Part shown: piece by piece, positions 1 through 8,300 of the stretch | Position numbering within the stretch: the first letter of the stretch is position 1 | How the letters are laid out: every line of letters begins with the position of its first letter | DNA from: an uncultured Ignavibacteriota bacterium | GTDB taxonomy: Bacteria > Bacteroidota > Ignavibacteria > Tepidaquicellales > Tepidaquicellaceae | Direction: 5' to 3' | Assembly: GCA_903901375.1 (NCBI GenBank) | Contig: CAIUQV010000063.1 | Location: 1-9,438, forward strand | DNA length: 9,438 bases | Program-made: the position numbers and the translations under genes | The notes under the pieces: generated by a model | Database searches by the model: none | Told to the model about the DNA's origin: nothing | The model's input: only the letters and a program-made list of their open reading frames with translations

Positions 1-24
1 CCCGATTTTACTAACTTGTTTCAT
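1..24 (-). CDS. 5' end of an unidentified gene, cut by the window edge
   Basis: On the minus strand an ATG (complement of 22-24) opens a frame reading MKQVSKIG before the window ends. An AGAGAGGA-type Shine-Dalgarno lies about six bases upstream of the ATG, and a TATATTTG element (62-69, minus) sits 38 bases further upstream, so a real start is plausible. Eight residues are too few to assign a family. It lies downstream of the MmeI-like gene on the same strand, about 270 bases away, and probably has its own promoter. Confidence 0.4.
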
Positions 25-61
25 GGTAAGTCCTCTCTTTATTATTTTTAATTCGGAAAAT

Positions 62-69
62 CAAATATA
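62..69 (-). promoter_or_regulatory. Candidate -7 promoter element (TATATTTG)
   Basis: Read on the minus strand, this octamer matches TAnnTTTG, the -7 consensus known for Bacteroidota primary sigma factor promoters. It lies 38 bases upstream of the ATG of the truncated left-edge gene, a suitable distance for a short leader. I see no convincing -33 TTTG partner at the expected distance, so this is a weak call based on one box in AT-rich DNA. Confidence 0.25.
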
Positions 70-109
70 ATAAATCTTTTTGAGGCTTACCATTTTAAAC
101 ATAAGGTCT

Positions 110-145
110 AGCGAACGCTGGGGGCACCCTCTGGGTCATCCAGAG
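110..145. repeat. GC-rich inverted-repeat cluster in the left intergenic region
   Basis: A GC-richer patch in AT-rich non-coding DNA. It contains CTCTGG (129-134), a five-base loop, and CCAGAG (140-145), a perfect 6-bp stem. The preceding CGAACGCTGG (112-121) is the exact reverse complement of 245-254 inside the second inverted-repeat element, which suggests both come from the same dispersed repeat family in opposite orientations. No T-run follows on either strand, so a classical intrinsic terminator is not supported. Confidence 0.4.
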
Positions 146-201
146 ACAAATGTTACACTTTGAATAATTCTGATAACTTCTAAAACTCTTATACTGCTTA
201 T

Positions 202-305
202 ATATGTTTTCATTTCTTCACTTTTATGTTTTCTATTCTGGATTCCAGCGTTCGTTGGAATGACAAGAGCAGGATTGTGCCCGATGGAAAATATGTTTTC
301 ATTTC
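202..305. repeat. 15-bp direct repeat flanking the small inverted repeat
   Basis: ATATGTTTTCATTTC occurs exactly at 202-216 and again at 291-305. The 74 bases between the copies contain the ATTCCA/TGGAAT inverted repeat. The right copy overlaps the TGA stop of the MmeI-like gene (complement of 299-301), so it includes the last coding bases. This could be a tandem slippage duplication or a target-like duplication around an inserted repeat; the sequence alone does not decide. Confidence 0.4.
242..261. repeat. dRS3-like small inverted repeat (ATTCCA-N8-TGGAAT)
   Basis: ATTCCA (242-247) and TGGAAT (256-261) form a perfect 6-bp inverted repeat around an 8-base core. This is the 6-8-6 layout of the short dispersed repeats typified by the neisserial dRS3 (ATTCCC-N8-GGGAAT), and the context CTGG before and GACA after also fits the widespread 'CTGGATTCC...GGAATGACA' intergenic repeats of many bacterial genomes. 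It lies 38 bp beyond the stop of the MmeI-like gene. Whether it is multi-copy in this genome cannot be seen here. Confidence 0.5.
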
Positions 306-3088
306 CTGGCTCTCTTTTTGTTTTCCTTTAGTAGAGGTTCAGTGTATTTTTTATATAGGTCGAAGAGGAATTCGAGGCGGGAGAGTTCGTTTGGGAATGG
401 CTGTGGACGATAGCAGAGGTCGACGGCTTTGTCGAGTTTGTTGTGAGCGTCCACGAGTTTTTTTGGCATTGCGAGCGGGTCGTAGAGGTCGGCGATGGAT
501 TCGTTTTTGAATTCTTCTCGGACTGCTAACAGGTTTGCGACTGCTTCTTCTACCTTTTTAATCTTTTCGTCTGTCGGTGTTTCCGGCCAAGGGAAATTAT
601 TATAAACTATATTGTTTGAATAACGGTAACGGCTTTCCAATCTACCGCAAATTTGTCTTACCCACGCCATATGCATAGTTGAAGTCAACACACCAAAATG
701 GAAATAGTTTGTTTTCTGAATTGATAAACAGGAATCGCTTACAATATTATCTTTTGATAGATATGCAATTGGTATAAATTTCCTATTCTCTGATGAGTGT
801 CTTGGTATTAATATATAATCTGATTTTGGCTGCCTGTTTTCACCAAATAAATATGGATATGATGCCAATTTCCTTGTAGCCTCGCGATTACTATTTAATC
901 TAAATGATTTTACTTTATCAATTCTTTTCTCTATTTCAGGCAATTCCTTTATTTCGGACGGTCTAATTTCTTCCATCCATAGACACCAACGTTTTTCATT
1001 ATGCAAAAACTCACGAGCACTTATTAAAGGCTTTATAAATTTATCTGCATTGGGTTCAACTTTCAGAAATTGAGTCTTTTCTGCATCAGTAAATATAAAA
1101 TTACCATCATCATTTGGCATACTACCAAATTTAATTTCTGGAGCATCACATAGTGAATTGCTTCGTGATAATATGATAAGGTTATCACTATCAACTAAAT
1201 ACGGGTTTATGTTTTTTGCTTTTATTTCAACGGGGTCTGACTTTATGTCTTCATAATCGAATAATCTTTTGTTTTTAGTATCTGAAATTGCAAAACCAAT
1301 AATGATAACATGAACAGCGGCTTTCCCTTTTGCTTCATTATCCCATTTGAATGTGCGATGTGCAAAATGTATTTGAATATTTTCATTCAATAAATACGAC
1401 CACAATATTCCGACTTGTTCACCTTGCGATATTGAATTTGTTGAAACAAAAGCAACTTTGATAGTAGTATTCTTTATGTATTCAGTAGCTTTAATATACC
1501 AGGCACAAACATAATCAAGAACACCATAGTTTTTGATACCATTAAATATTAAATCCATGTCTTTGTTTTGTTCGTTATCTCTTCTTTTCTTTCCAATAAA
1601 CGGAGGATTGCCAAGAACATAATTGCACTGAGATTTTGGGATTACATCGTTCCAATCGAGTTGTAATGCATTTTTGTTGTAGATGTGCGGAGATTTCTTT
1701 AACGGGATACGTGCAAAATAATCGCCGAATTCGACAGATAGTTTTGTGTTCATCTGGTGGTCAATAAGCCACATTGCAACTTCGGCAATGCGGGATGGAA
1801 ATTCTTCGATTTCGATTCCATACATACAGTCAACGTCTATCTTGCTGATTTCTTTCGCTTCGAGACGCATCTGAACAAAGTATTCGGTACTTGTTTCCGC
1901 GGTGTCGTCTTTAAGGTTTTCTTTTGACTTAACACGGTACAACTCTTTTAATACTTCAATTTCAAGAAGACGCAATTCACGGTATGCGATGATGAGAAAG
2001 TTTCCGCATCCGCAGGCAGGGTCGAGAAATTTCAGTGCTGATATTTTATCGTGAAATACACGGAGTTTATTTTCATTTGATTTAGACTTTTCGAATTCTT
2101 CTTTTAGTTCGTCGAGAAAGAGTCCGTTTATAACTTTCAGAATATTCTTTTCCGAAGTGTAGTGAGCGCCGAGGTCGCGGCGTTTCTGCTTATCCATAAC
2201 GGACTGAAAGAGAGAGCCGAAGATAGCCGGAGAAATGAGGCTCCAGTCGAAAGATGAGCATTCCAGAAGTATGCTTCGCATATCGGAATCGCAGGCAGGG
2301 ATTTCGAGATTCTCTTTGTACAGGTCGCCATTGATGTACGGGAATGCGTTTATATCTTCGTCGAGGTTCGATTGCCTGTTATCTTCGTGTGTGTTTAATA
2401 TCTGGAAAATATGAGAAAGCTGGCTGCCGAGGTCGGAGCCGTCGGGTTTAGTTTTCCTGCTTAAATAATATTCGAAATGTCCGCGCGGGAAAATGCCCGT
2501 ATCGTCTGCGAAGAGGCAGAACAGTATTCTGACGAGAAGGACTTCGAGCTTGTGACCTTCGTAGCGGTTGCTTTTAAGTGCGTCGTGAAGTTTGCCCATA
2601 AGGTTTGCGGCAAGGATGTTTACGGGGTCTTCGTCTTTGTACGATTGCCTTTTAAAGCCAAGAACGAAATCGAAAAGATGAATGTTTCTGTGGAGTTCAT
2701 CCAAGAGGAAATTATGTTCTGTATTATCTTCGAGATTGTACAAACGGAAGCGGCAGAAATCGGAAACGAGAACAAACTTAGGAAGTTCTTCTTCTTTAAT
2801 GCCGGGAAAATAGTCGAGAGCCTGCGTGAAGGCTTTATCGAGATTTTTTCCTTTTGATTTATGTTCGACGAGAAGAACGCCCTTCCAGAACAAATCTATA
2901 AACCCCTGTTTATCGCCGAGTTTTTTAACGGGTTCTTCGAAAGAGGCAACGCGTTTACGTGAGATGCCAAAGACGGAAAAGAATTCATCCCAGAAAGTTT
3001 TTGCTTCGGCTTTTTCACTGACCTGATTTTCCCATTCTTTTGAGAATTCAAGTGCACGTTTTTTAACTTCATTCCAGCTAAGAGGCAT
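299..3088 (-). CDS. MmeI-like type IIG/IIL restriction-modification enzyme (DNA adenine methyltransferase fused to nuclease)
   Basis: A single-chain restriction enzyme and N6-adenine methyltransferase of 929 residues (MmeI is about 919). Members bind an asymmetric site, methylate adenine on one strand with S-adenosylmethionine, and cut at a distance when the site is unmodified. Seen in order: a nuclease domain with D65-X9-E75-H-K77, the exact D-X9-EXK spacing of MmeI; a helical spacer (about 150-300); a motif X-like GAHYTSEKN (307-315); SAM motif I LDPACGCGNFL (355-365); YGIEIEEFPSRIAEVA (423-438); catalytic motif IV NPPF (494-497), whose N-P-P-F form indicates adenine N6; a target recognition region (about 600-830); and the conserved RYS..IVYNNFPWPE segment (822-836) leading into the C-terminal helices. 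The start at 3088 gives a full-length N-terminus, with no strong Shine-Dalgarno. No frameshift is visible. It stands alone, as expected for a family needing no separate R, M or S subunit. Recognition sequence unknown. Confidence 0.9.
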   Translation of the reverse strand: MPLSWNEVKKRALEFSKEWENQVSEKAEAKTFWDEFFSVFGISRKRVASFEEPVKKLGDKQGFIDLFWKGVLLVEHKSKGKNLDKAFTQALDYFPGIKEEELPKFVLVSDFCRFRLYNLEDNTEHNFLLDELHRNIHLFDFVLGFKRQSYKDEDPVNILAANLMGKLHDALKSNRYEGHKLEVLLVRILFCLFADDTGIFPRGHFEYYLSRKTKPDGSDLGSQLSHIFQILNTHEDNRQSNLDEDINAFPYINGDLYKENLEIPACDSDMRSILLECSSFDWSLISPAIFGSLFQSVMDKQKRRDLGAHYTSEKNILKVINGLFLDELKEEFEKSKSNENKLRVFHDKISALKFLDPACGCGNFLIIAYRELRLLEIEVLKELYRVKSKENLKDDTAETSTEYFVQMRLEAKEISKIDVDCMYGIEIEEFPSRIAEVAMWLIDHQMNTKLSVEFGDYFARIPLKKSPHIYNKNALQLDWNDVIPKSQCNYVLGNPPFIGKKRRDNEQNKDMDLIFNGIKNYGVLDYVCAWYIKATEYIKNTTIKVAFVSTNSISQGEQVGILWSYLLNENIQIHFAHRTFKWDNEAKGKAAVHVIIIGFAISDTKNKRLFDYEDIKSDPVEIKAKNINPYLVDSDNLIILSRSNSLCDAPEIKFGSMPNDDGNFIFTDAEKTQFLKVEPNADKFIKPLISAREFLHNEKRWCLWMEEIRPSEIKELPEIEKRIDKVKSFRLNSNREATRKLASYPYLFGENRQPKSDYILIPRHSSENRKFIPIAYLSKDNIVSDSCLSIQKTNYFHFGVLTSTMHMAWVRQICGRLESRYRYSNNIVYNNFPWPETPTDEKIKKVEEAVANLLAVREEFKNESIADLYDPLAMPKKLVDAHNKLDKAVDLCYRPQPFPNELSRLEFLFDLYKKYTEPLLKENKKRARK

Positions 3089-3229
3089 AGGGTTATTTTG
3101 TTTTTGTAAAATAGTGAATTTGTTTTATATAAGTTATGGAAAATTTAGGGGGAGGGATTTCTTGTTTAAAACTAACGGTTAAAGAAGTGACAGAAAAAAA
3201 CAAACGGGAAGATATTCAAAATATTTCAC

Positions 3230-3258
3230 TTGTTTTAAAAAATTAATATTATTAAAAT
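3230..3258 (+). promoter_or_regulatory. Candidate promoter of the propeller gene (TTGTTT-N17-TAAAAT)
   Basis: TTGTTT (3230-3235) and TAAAAT (3253-3258) are separated by 17 bases, the ideal sigma-70-like spacing. A transcript would start near 3265, which leaves no leader for the ATG at 3266 but about 20 bases before the in-frame ATG at 3284. This favours 3284 as the true start. The region is very AT-rich, so a chance match is possible and FCB promoters often differ from this consensus. Confidence 0.3.
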
Positions 3259-3265
3259 AAAAAGA

Positions 3266-4822
3266 ATGTATATTATAAAATTTATGAAAACCAAATATAT
3301 ATCAGCAAAAATTCTCTTTACACTTCTATTTACTATTCTATTCTTTAATACTATGTATTCCCAACTTGTGAATGATTTCAGGGTGAATGATGATACAAGT
3401 AACACAATTCAATATCGGAGTAAAGCGGGGACAGATGCATTCGGGAATTTTGCTGTGGTATGGCTCGATTTTAGAAATTCTACTGGCAATATTTATTGTC
3501 AACTTTATTATGCAAATGGTCAAAAAAGAGGAAATAATTTCCGATTAAGTTCATATTCCGGCAATTGCAATAATCCTGACATATCAATGCGAAAAGATGG
3601 CAGTTTTGCTGTATGCTGGAGCGATACCGCTGTAAAATACAGATTATTTAATTCAAACGGCATACCTATCTCATTAGAAAATACAATAGACAATGCTGTA
3701 AATTTTGCTGGTAATCCACCAAAAATATCGTGTGATTCAAGCGGCAATTTTGTAGTTGTATATCAAAAATATTTTGCACCGTTAAACAACAATATTCATT
3801 TTCAAAGAATTGATTCTAATGGAAGTAAAATTGGAGTTAGCATCAGAGTTAATGATGATACATTAACAACGTGCAGACATTTGAATCCTGCGGTTACTAT
3901 GCGAAGGAGCGGAAGTTTTATAATCTGCTGGCAAGACGAAAGGCCACCATCAACTCTTTACGGAGACGATATTTATATGCAGATATATGATAAATTCGGA
4001 AATAAAAGTGGGAATAATGTCAGGGTAAATAATAATATTGCAACGCTTGATTATCAGTTTGACCCACAAATTAAATCAGATGATGGAGATAACTTTTGTG
4101 TAGCATTTACAGAGACCCCTGATTATACAGGTGAATCATATATATTATTCCAATTATATAATACAGCCGGAACCCCAATTGGGAATAATATAAATATTTC
4201 AAGTAGCGGTTATAACGAATTTATTAGAGCTATAAGTAAAAGAAGTAACGGAGATTTTGTGATATGTTACGCAAGAGATGCAGGCGCCAGATTCGTCCCA
4301 TATATACAAAGAGTAAACGCAAACGGGACGCTAAAAGGAGGTGCGTTTTTAGTTACATCACAATATCCAAATAACGAAAAAGGTGCTTCAGATATTATAT
4401 TGTATAATGATAGAATAAATACTATCTGGTCAGATGACAGATTCGGGAATCCGGATGTCTTTTGCAACTTACGTTCATACATTGTACCAGATAGTATTAC
4501 AAATATTACACCCATTGCAACAGAAACACCTTCGGGTTATAGTTTATTCCAGAACTATCCGAATCCGTTTAATCCGAGAACGAAGATAAAGTTTAGCATT
4601 GCCAATGGATTCCCTGTAAAAACATCAGGGAATGACAAAGTGGTGTTGAAAGTTTACGACGTGATGGGACGCGAATTGCAAACACTGGTTAATGAAAGAT
4701 TACAAACAGGAACATTTGAGGTCATATTCAACGGCGACAATCAAGGATCGGGAATATATTTTTATACTTTGACAGTAAACAATATTTTAATAGACACAAA
4801 GAAGATGATAATAGTGAAGTAA
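3266..4822 (+). CDS. Secreted beta-propeller-like repeat protein with T9SS C-terminal sorting domain
   Basis: A predicted exported protein of 518 residues, or 512 if it starts at the ATG at 3284. I prefer 3284 because it puts the basic stretch MKTKYISAK directly before the hydrophobic core (ILFTLLFTILFFNTM), giving a normal signal peptide cleaved near YS-Q. The mature part holds about seven repeats of 48-58 residues. Each opens with a strand like GNFAVVW or GSFIICW (starts near 60, 112, 160, 216, 275, 329 and 384), and most continue with 'xxYxQxYxxxGxxxGNNxRVN'. This pattern resembles secreted seven-bladed propellers. The last ~95 residues form a T9SS type A sorting domain: NYPNPFNP (430-437), VYDVMGRE (463-470) and the GIYFYTL end. 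A linker-like insertion (about 446-457) lies inside the tail. Ligand or activity is unknown. The protease gene starts 98 bp downstream on the same strand. Confidence 0.75.
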   Translation: MYIIKFMKTKYISAKILFTLLFTILFFNTMYSQLVNDFRVNDDTSNTIQYRSKAGTDAFGNFAVVWLDFRNSTGNIYCQLYYANGQKRGNNFRLSSYSGNCNNPDISMRKDGSFAVCWSDTAVKYRLFNSNGIPISLENTIDNAVNFAGNPPKISCDSSGNFVVVYQKYFAPLNNNIHFQRIDSNGSKIGVSIRVNDDTLTTCRHLNPAVTMRRSGSFIICWQDERPPSTLYGDDIYMQIYDKFGNKSGNNVRVNNNIATLDYQFDPQIKSDDGDNFCVAFTETPDYTGESYILFQLYNTAGTPIGNNINISSSGYNEFIRAISKRSNGDFVICYARDAGARFVPYIQRVNANGTLKGGAFLVTSQYPNNEKGASDIILYNDRINTIWSDDRFGNPDVFCNLRSYIVPDSITNITPIATETPSGYSLFQNYPNPFNPRTKIKFSIANGFPVKTSGNDKVVLKVYDVMGRELQTLVNERLQTGTFEVIFNGDNQGSGIYFYTLTVNNILIDTKKMIIVK

Positions 4823-4853
4823 CGTTTAGTTTTATGATGGGAAAGGATTTACA

Positions 4854-4882
4854 TTAATAATTTCCTCAGTTTTAATTATTAA
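4854..4882. repeat. AT-only inverted repeat between the two secreted-protein genes
   Basis: TTAATAATT (4854-4862) and AATTATTAA (4874-4882) are perfect 9-base complements around an 11-base loop, placed about 30 bases after the stop of the propeller gene. The stem has no G or C and no T-run follows, so it would be a weak terminator at best. It may be chance in such AT-rich DNA, and the two genes could still be co-transcribed. Confidence 0.2.
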
Positions 4883-4920
4883 AAATAAATTATTTCATTT
4901 ATAAATCTAAATATAGATAT

Positions 4921-5286
4921 ATGAAAAACTTAATTCTTATTTTATTGACTGCGTTAGCACTTCAAGCAACATTCTCTCAAGAAAACTATTTTTATTACAA
5001 TGATTATATTAATCCAAGACCACAAACGATACCAAATCACTTACAGCCCTGGTGGGGAGGAGTTAGGATTGGCTATATTGCTGTTGTTTATATTGATTTT
5101 CCTGATGGAAGGTATAATGATAACGGCATCTTAAAACAGCCTTATTATGACCGCCAATTAGATTCTATACCCAATCTTGATGCAGCGGGTGAAGTAGGTG
5201 TGATAAAAACAAATGGTAATTTTTCTATAAAAGCATCTAAATATGATTGGTATGACAGATGGAATATGCTTTTTGATTCCCTATGA
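4921..5286 (+). CDS. N-terminal fragment (signal peptide and start of protease domain) of an M6-like metalloprotease, ended by an in-frame TGA
   Basis: The first 121 residues of a long frame that continues in the same phase after a TGA at 5284-5286. Residues 1-19 form a signal peptide (MKN, then ILILLTALALQATFS, cleavage near FS-Q). The following WWGG (44-47) and VVYIDFPDGR (55-64) resemble the first core strand of M6 (immune inhibitor A-like) peptidases. The fragment has no catalytic motif and no sorting domain, so it should have no protease activity alone. The start is the ATG at 4921; no Shine-Dalgarno is visible, like the other internal genes. It is best read as the front of one interrupted gene spanning 4921-9315, not as an independent small protein. 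Confidence 0.6.
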   Translation: MKNLILILLTALALQATFSQENYFYYNDYINPRPQTIPNHLQPWWGGVRIGYIAVVYIDFPDGRYNDNGILKQPYYDRQLDSIPNLDAAGEVGVIKTNGNFSIKASKYDWYDRWNMLFDSL

Positions 5287-5346
5287 GTTTATTACGGAAA
5301 CGCCCACCCAGATTGCCTTTCACATAATGACACTGCATTCGGAAGC
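5284..5346 (+). other. In-frame TGA and the coding bridge joining the two protease fragments
   Basis: The TGA (codon 122 counted from 4921) is the only stop between 4921 and 9315 in this frame. The 20 codons after it, before the ATG at 5347, read VYYGNAHPDCLSHNDTAFGS, which runs smoothly into MKQYWKEAS and looks like the usual protease-domain sequence. No frameshift is involved: one base change (for example GGA, CGA or AGA to TGA) would explain the break. No GTG or TTG start lies in the bridge, so ATG 5347 is the first ordinary restart codon, and it would lack a signal peptide. Confidence 0.75.
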
Positions 5347-8300
5347 ATGAAACAATATTGGAAAGAGGCTTCAAATAATCATTTTGATATGCAGCCATAT
5401 ATAACACATCCGAACGAAACAAATTATAGATTAAAAACTGGCATAGTTAATAATTATGACATAGTTGACAACAGATACATAATAAAAAACCTAATGTTAA
5501 GCAAAAATAAATATGGCAGCAATAATGAAAATTCATATTTCAGGGGATATGATGATACAACAAATCTTATTGATAAAGGTCAGGAAATTGTAGATGAAGC
5601 TGATGTTTTAGTCGCTCAAAATTACCCTTCATTTAATATTGCAGATTTCAGAGCAAAAGGTGGAATAATTATTTATGTGTTTTCTGGTTCTTCTTTAGCA
5701 TTTAAAGGAATTGGATATACAGATAAAGTACTAGTCAGAGGAATGTACAGACAAGTTACTAATATGAGTGATGCAAAAATGGATGGATTCGCTATTACAG
5801 CACATGAGTTTGCGCACTTGGAATTTGGATGGTCTCATGTTACAGCCGCAAGATACTGTATAATGAACTCATATGACAGACATCACAAAGATTGCCCACA
5901 ACTTCCAAATCCTATTTTCAGAATGCGGGAAGGATGGTTAACACCTATTGAAATAAGAGGGTCTCAAACAGTTACAGATTTACAGCCGATTGAAACGACT
6001 AATCAATGCGGAGTTATAACTGTTTACGGCAAACCATCAGCAAAACCAGACTGGATGAGTGGAGAAAGCTATTTTGTTGAGAACAGAAAACTTATTGGGT
6101 TTGATAGAAAAATAACAGCTAATAAACCATATGGATTTAATGGAGGATTACTAATTTGGCATTACACACCTTATAATTTTTTTGCAGAACCGACAGGATG
6201 TGGAGGAGGATTTGATAAATCTATTGAATTTGAATCTGCAGACGGAGTGCCATTTATATGTGGTAGTTATGGCGAAGCTAATCATTTTTTCGCAAATTTT
6301 GCAGAAGGATATCATAAACTTGATTCAAACCGAACATATTCATCATTTAATTTAAAAACTGGAATAATTATCGACAGCATTGAACAGAATAATTACTATG
6401 ATATTAACAGTTCAATAAGATTTAAGTTGCGATATACAATAGCTGAACCACCGATATACAATTATGTAATGTATTCCGATGGGACATCAAATCAAACGTA
6501 TAATTTAAGCGGAAATGTTTACGTTCACGAGACAAATCCTGAAAATAAGTATATATTTAATGAGGGCTGCAGTATTGATAGCCCAATAGGCTTAATTGTA
6601 CCCTCAATTAAACTTTTAGGAACTGAGTTTAATCATATCACAATTAAAGGTGCCGGATATAATAATTATAGGACAAAGGTTGCCTTTTCTATACCTGCAC
6701 TTTCTAACCCGTTTTTATCAGACAGTATCATATTAAGATATTGTGACTTAAACAATTTAACACTTAGTAATTATATTTCACCCGGTGATTACAACAGGAA
6801 TATAAGTATTGAACATTTCAACATTATTGATACTGCTGCCCAATTATCTCTAATTGGCAACCAATCCTATTCACCACATTTATCAAAGTTCAAGAGTAAT
6901 AATATTTCAAAAATATTAATTACAAGTAAATGGTATTTTGATTTGGAAAATGACTTCTTTATTCCAGAAAGCTCAAAAATTGAGAATGATATAGTATGTC
7001 AAACAAATGCCAATCCAACAAACATAATATTCTCACCTACAACACAGTCTAAAATTTTATGCAATGGCAAAATGAATATTAAATCAGATTTCTTCTGCAA
7101 TCGAGATTTAACTATAGGAAATAATGGGGAATTAAAAATTTCTTATTGTCAAACTAAAGCAAACCCAACAAATATAATATTCGCAGAAAATACTGGGATA
7201 AAATGTTACGGAAAATTTACTGCAATCGCAGATTCTAATTTAAACACAAATAAATATATTACATTCGATAAATCCGATAACGGTTTCTGGAATGGAATTA
7301 TTTGCTACAATAATAGCAATAGTATTAGTATTAATGGGGTAAAAATAAAAAACGCTTTAACGGGAATAGACGCATCTTATACAAATCCGGGCAATTTAAA
7401 CATCATAAATTCAACTTTCGAAAGCAACAAATTTGCTGATATTAAGCTTGACAATATGAACCAAAGCGATGAACCGGGAAACATATCTGATAATGCTTTT
7501 TCAGGAACTTCCACACAATTGTTTAATGTAGGAATGAACAATGTTTCTGCTATGAATATCAACAATAATTCTTTTAGTGACGTTTACTCAAAAGGGATTT
7601 CTCTTTTTTATTGCTCAAACCCTGTTGTGACAAATAATAATATAAATGCCACCACGAGTTCAATGTCAGCACCATACGCAGGAATTCACTGTTATCAGAG
7701 TTTCGGATTCTTTGGCTGCAACAGTCCAACAAATTTCTTCAATGGGGTTTTACTTGACAATTCTTCGCCTTACTTTTTAAACAATGAAATATGGAATAAC
7801 GGGTACGGAATGTATTTGACGAATAACTCAAACCCGATATTGTCGCCTTCGTATTCGCAGACGCAAAGTTTGTACAATGCGGGCTATAACAAGATTTATA
7901 ATAACTTATACGAAGAAATATATTGTAATAATGAAGAATCGTCACAAATAAGTTTGCCTTACTTATTTAAAGGATTTAACACTATATATGATGATGTTAA
8001 TTATGGAACATTGATAAACATAAATTATGCATTAAACCCTGCACTTGATGCACAAAGCAACTATTGGGGAGGAACACCCGATAACGGAATGTTTAGCCCT
8101 GAAGGTTCGGTTAATTACTCTGATTATTTAAATGATCCTGAAACAACAAATGAATGTGTTCCTGTATTAGCTAACGAAAACAACGATAATTTATCACAAA
8201 GTGCTTTGCTTTTTGGAAGTGCAAATATCAATGATTATTCAGGTAATTATGTTCAGGCGTCAAATAAATACAAACAGTATATAGGGACAACGAACAACGC

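Noticed and set aside
110..145. Integron attC-like or intrinsic terminator hairpin
   Set aside because: No paired core sites of the GTTRRRY/RYYYAAC kind, no integrase or cassette array, and no T-run after the stem on either strand.
226..510. 94-residue plus-strand frame rich in R and G
   Set aside because: It mostly lies antisense to the conserved C-terminus of the MmeI-like gene and has the arginine-rich look of a shadow frame.
2477..2857. 126-residue plus-strand frame
   Set aside because: It is fully antisense to the N-terminal part of the MmeI-like gene, whose motifs are unmistakable; no ribosome site or recognisable domain.
299..3088. BREX PglX or DISARM methyltransferase instead of a type IIL enzyme
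   Set aside because: The exact D-X9-EXK nuclease site, the length and the RYS..NNFPWP C-terminal segment fit MmeI, and no BREX or DISARM partner genes are in the window.
5284..5330. Selenocysteine insertion at the in-frame TGA
   Set aside because: A bacterial SECIS should form a clear stem-loop just after the UGA. I see no good stem in the following 40 bases, and the position is far from the zinc site.
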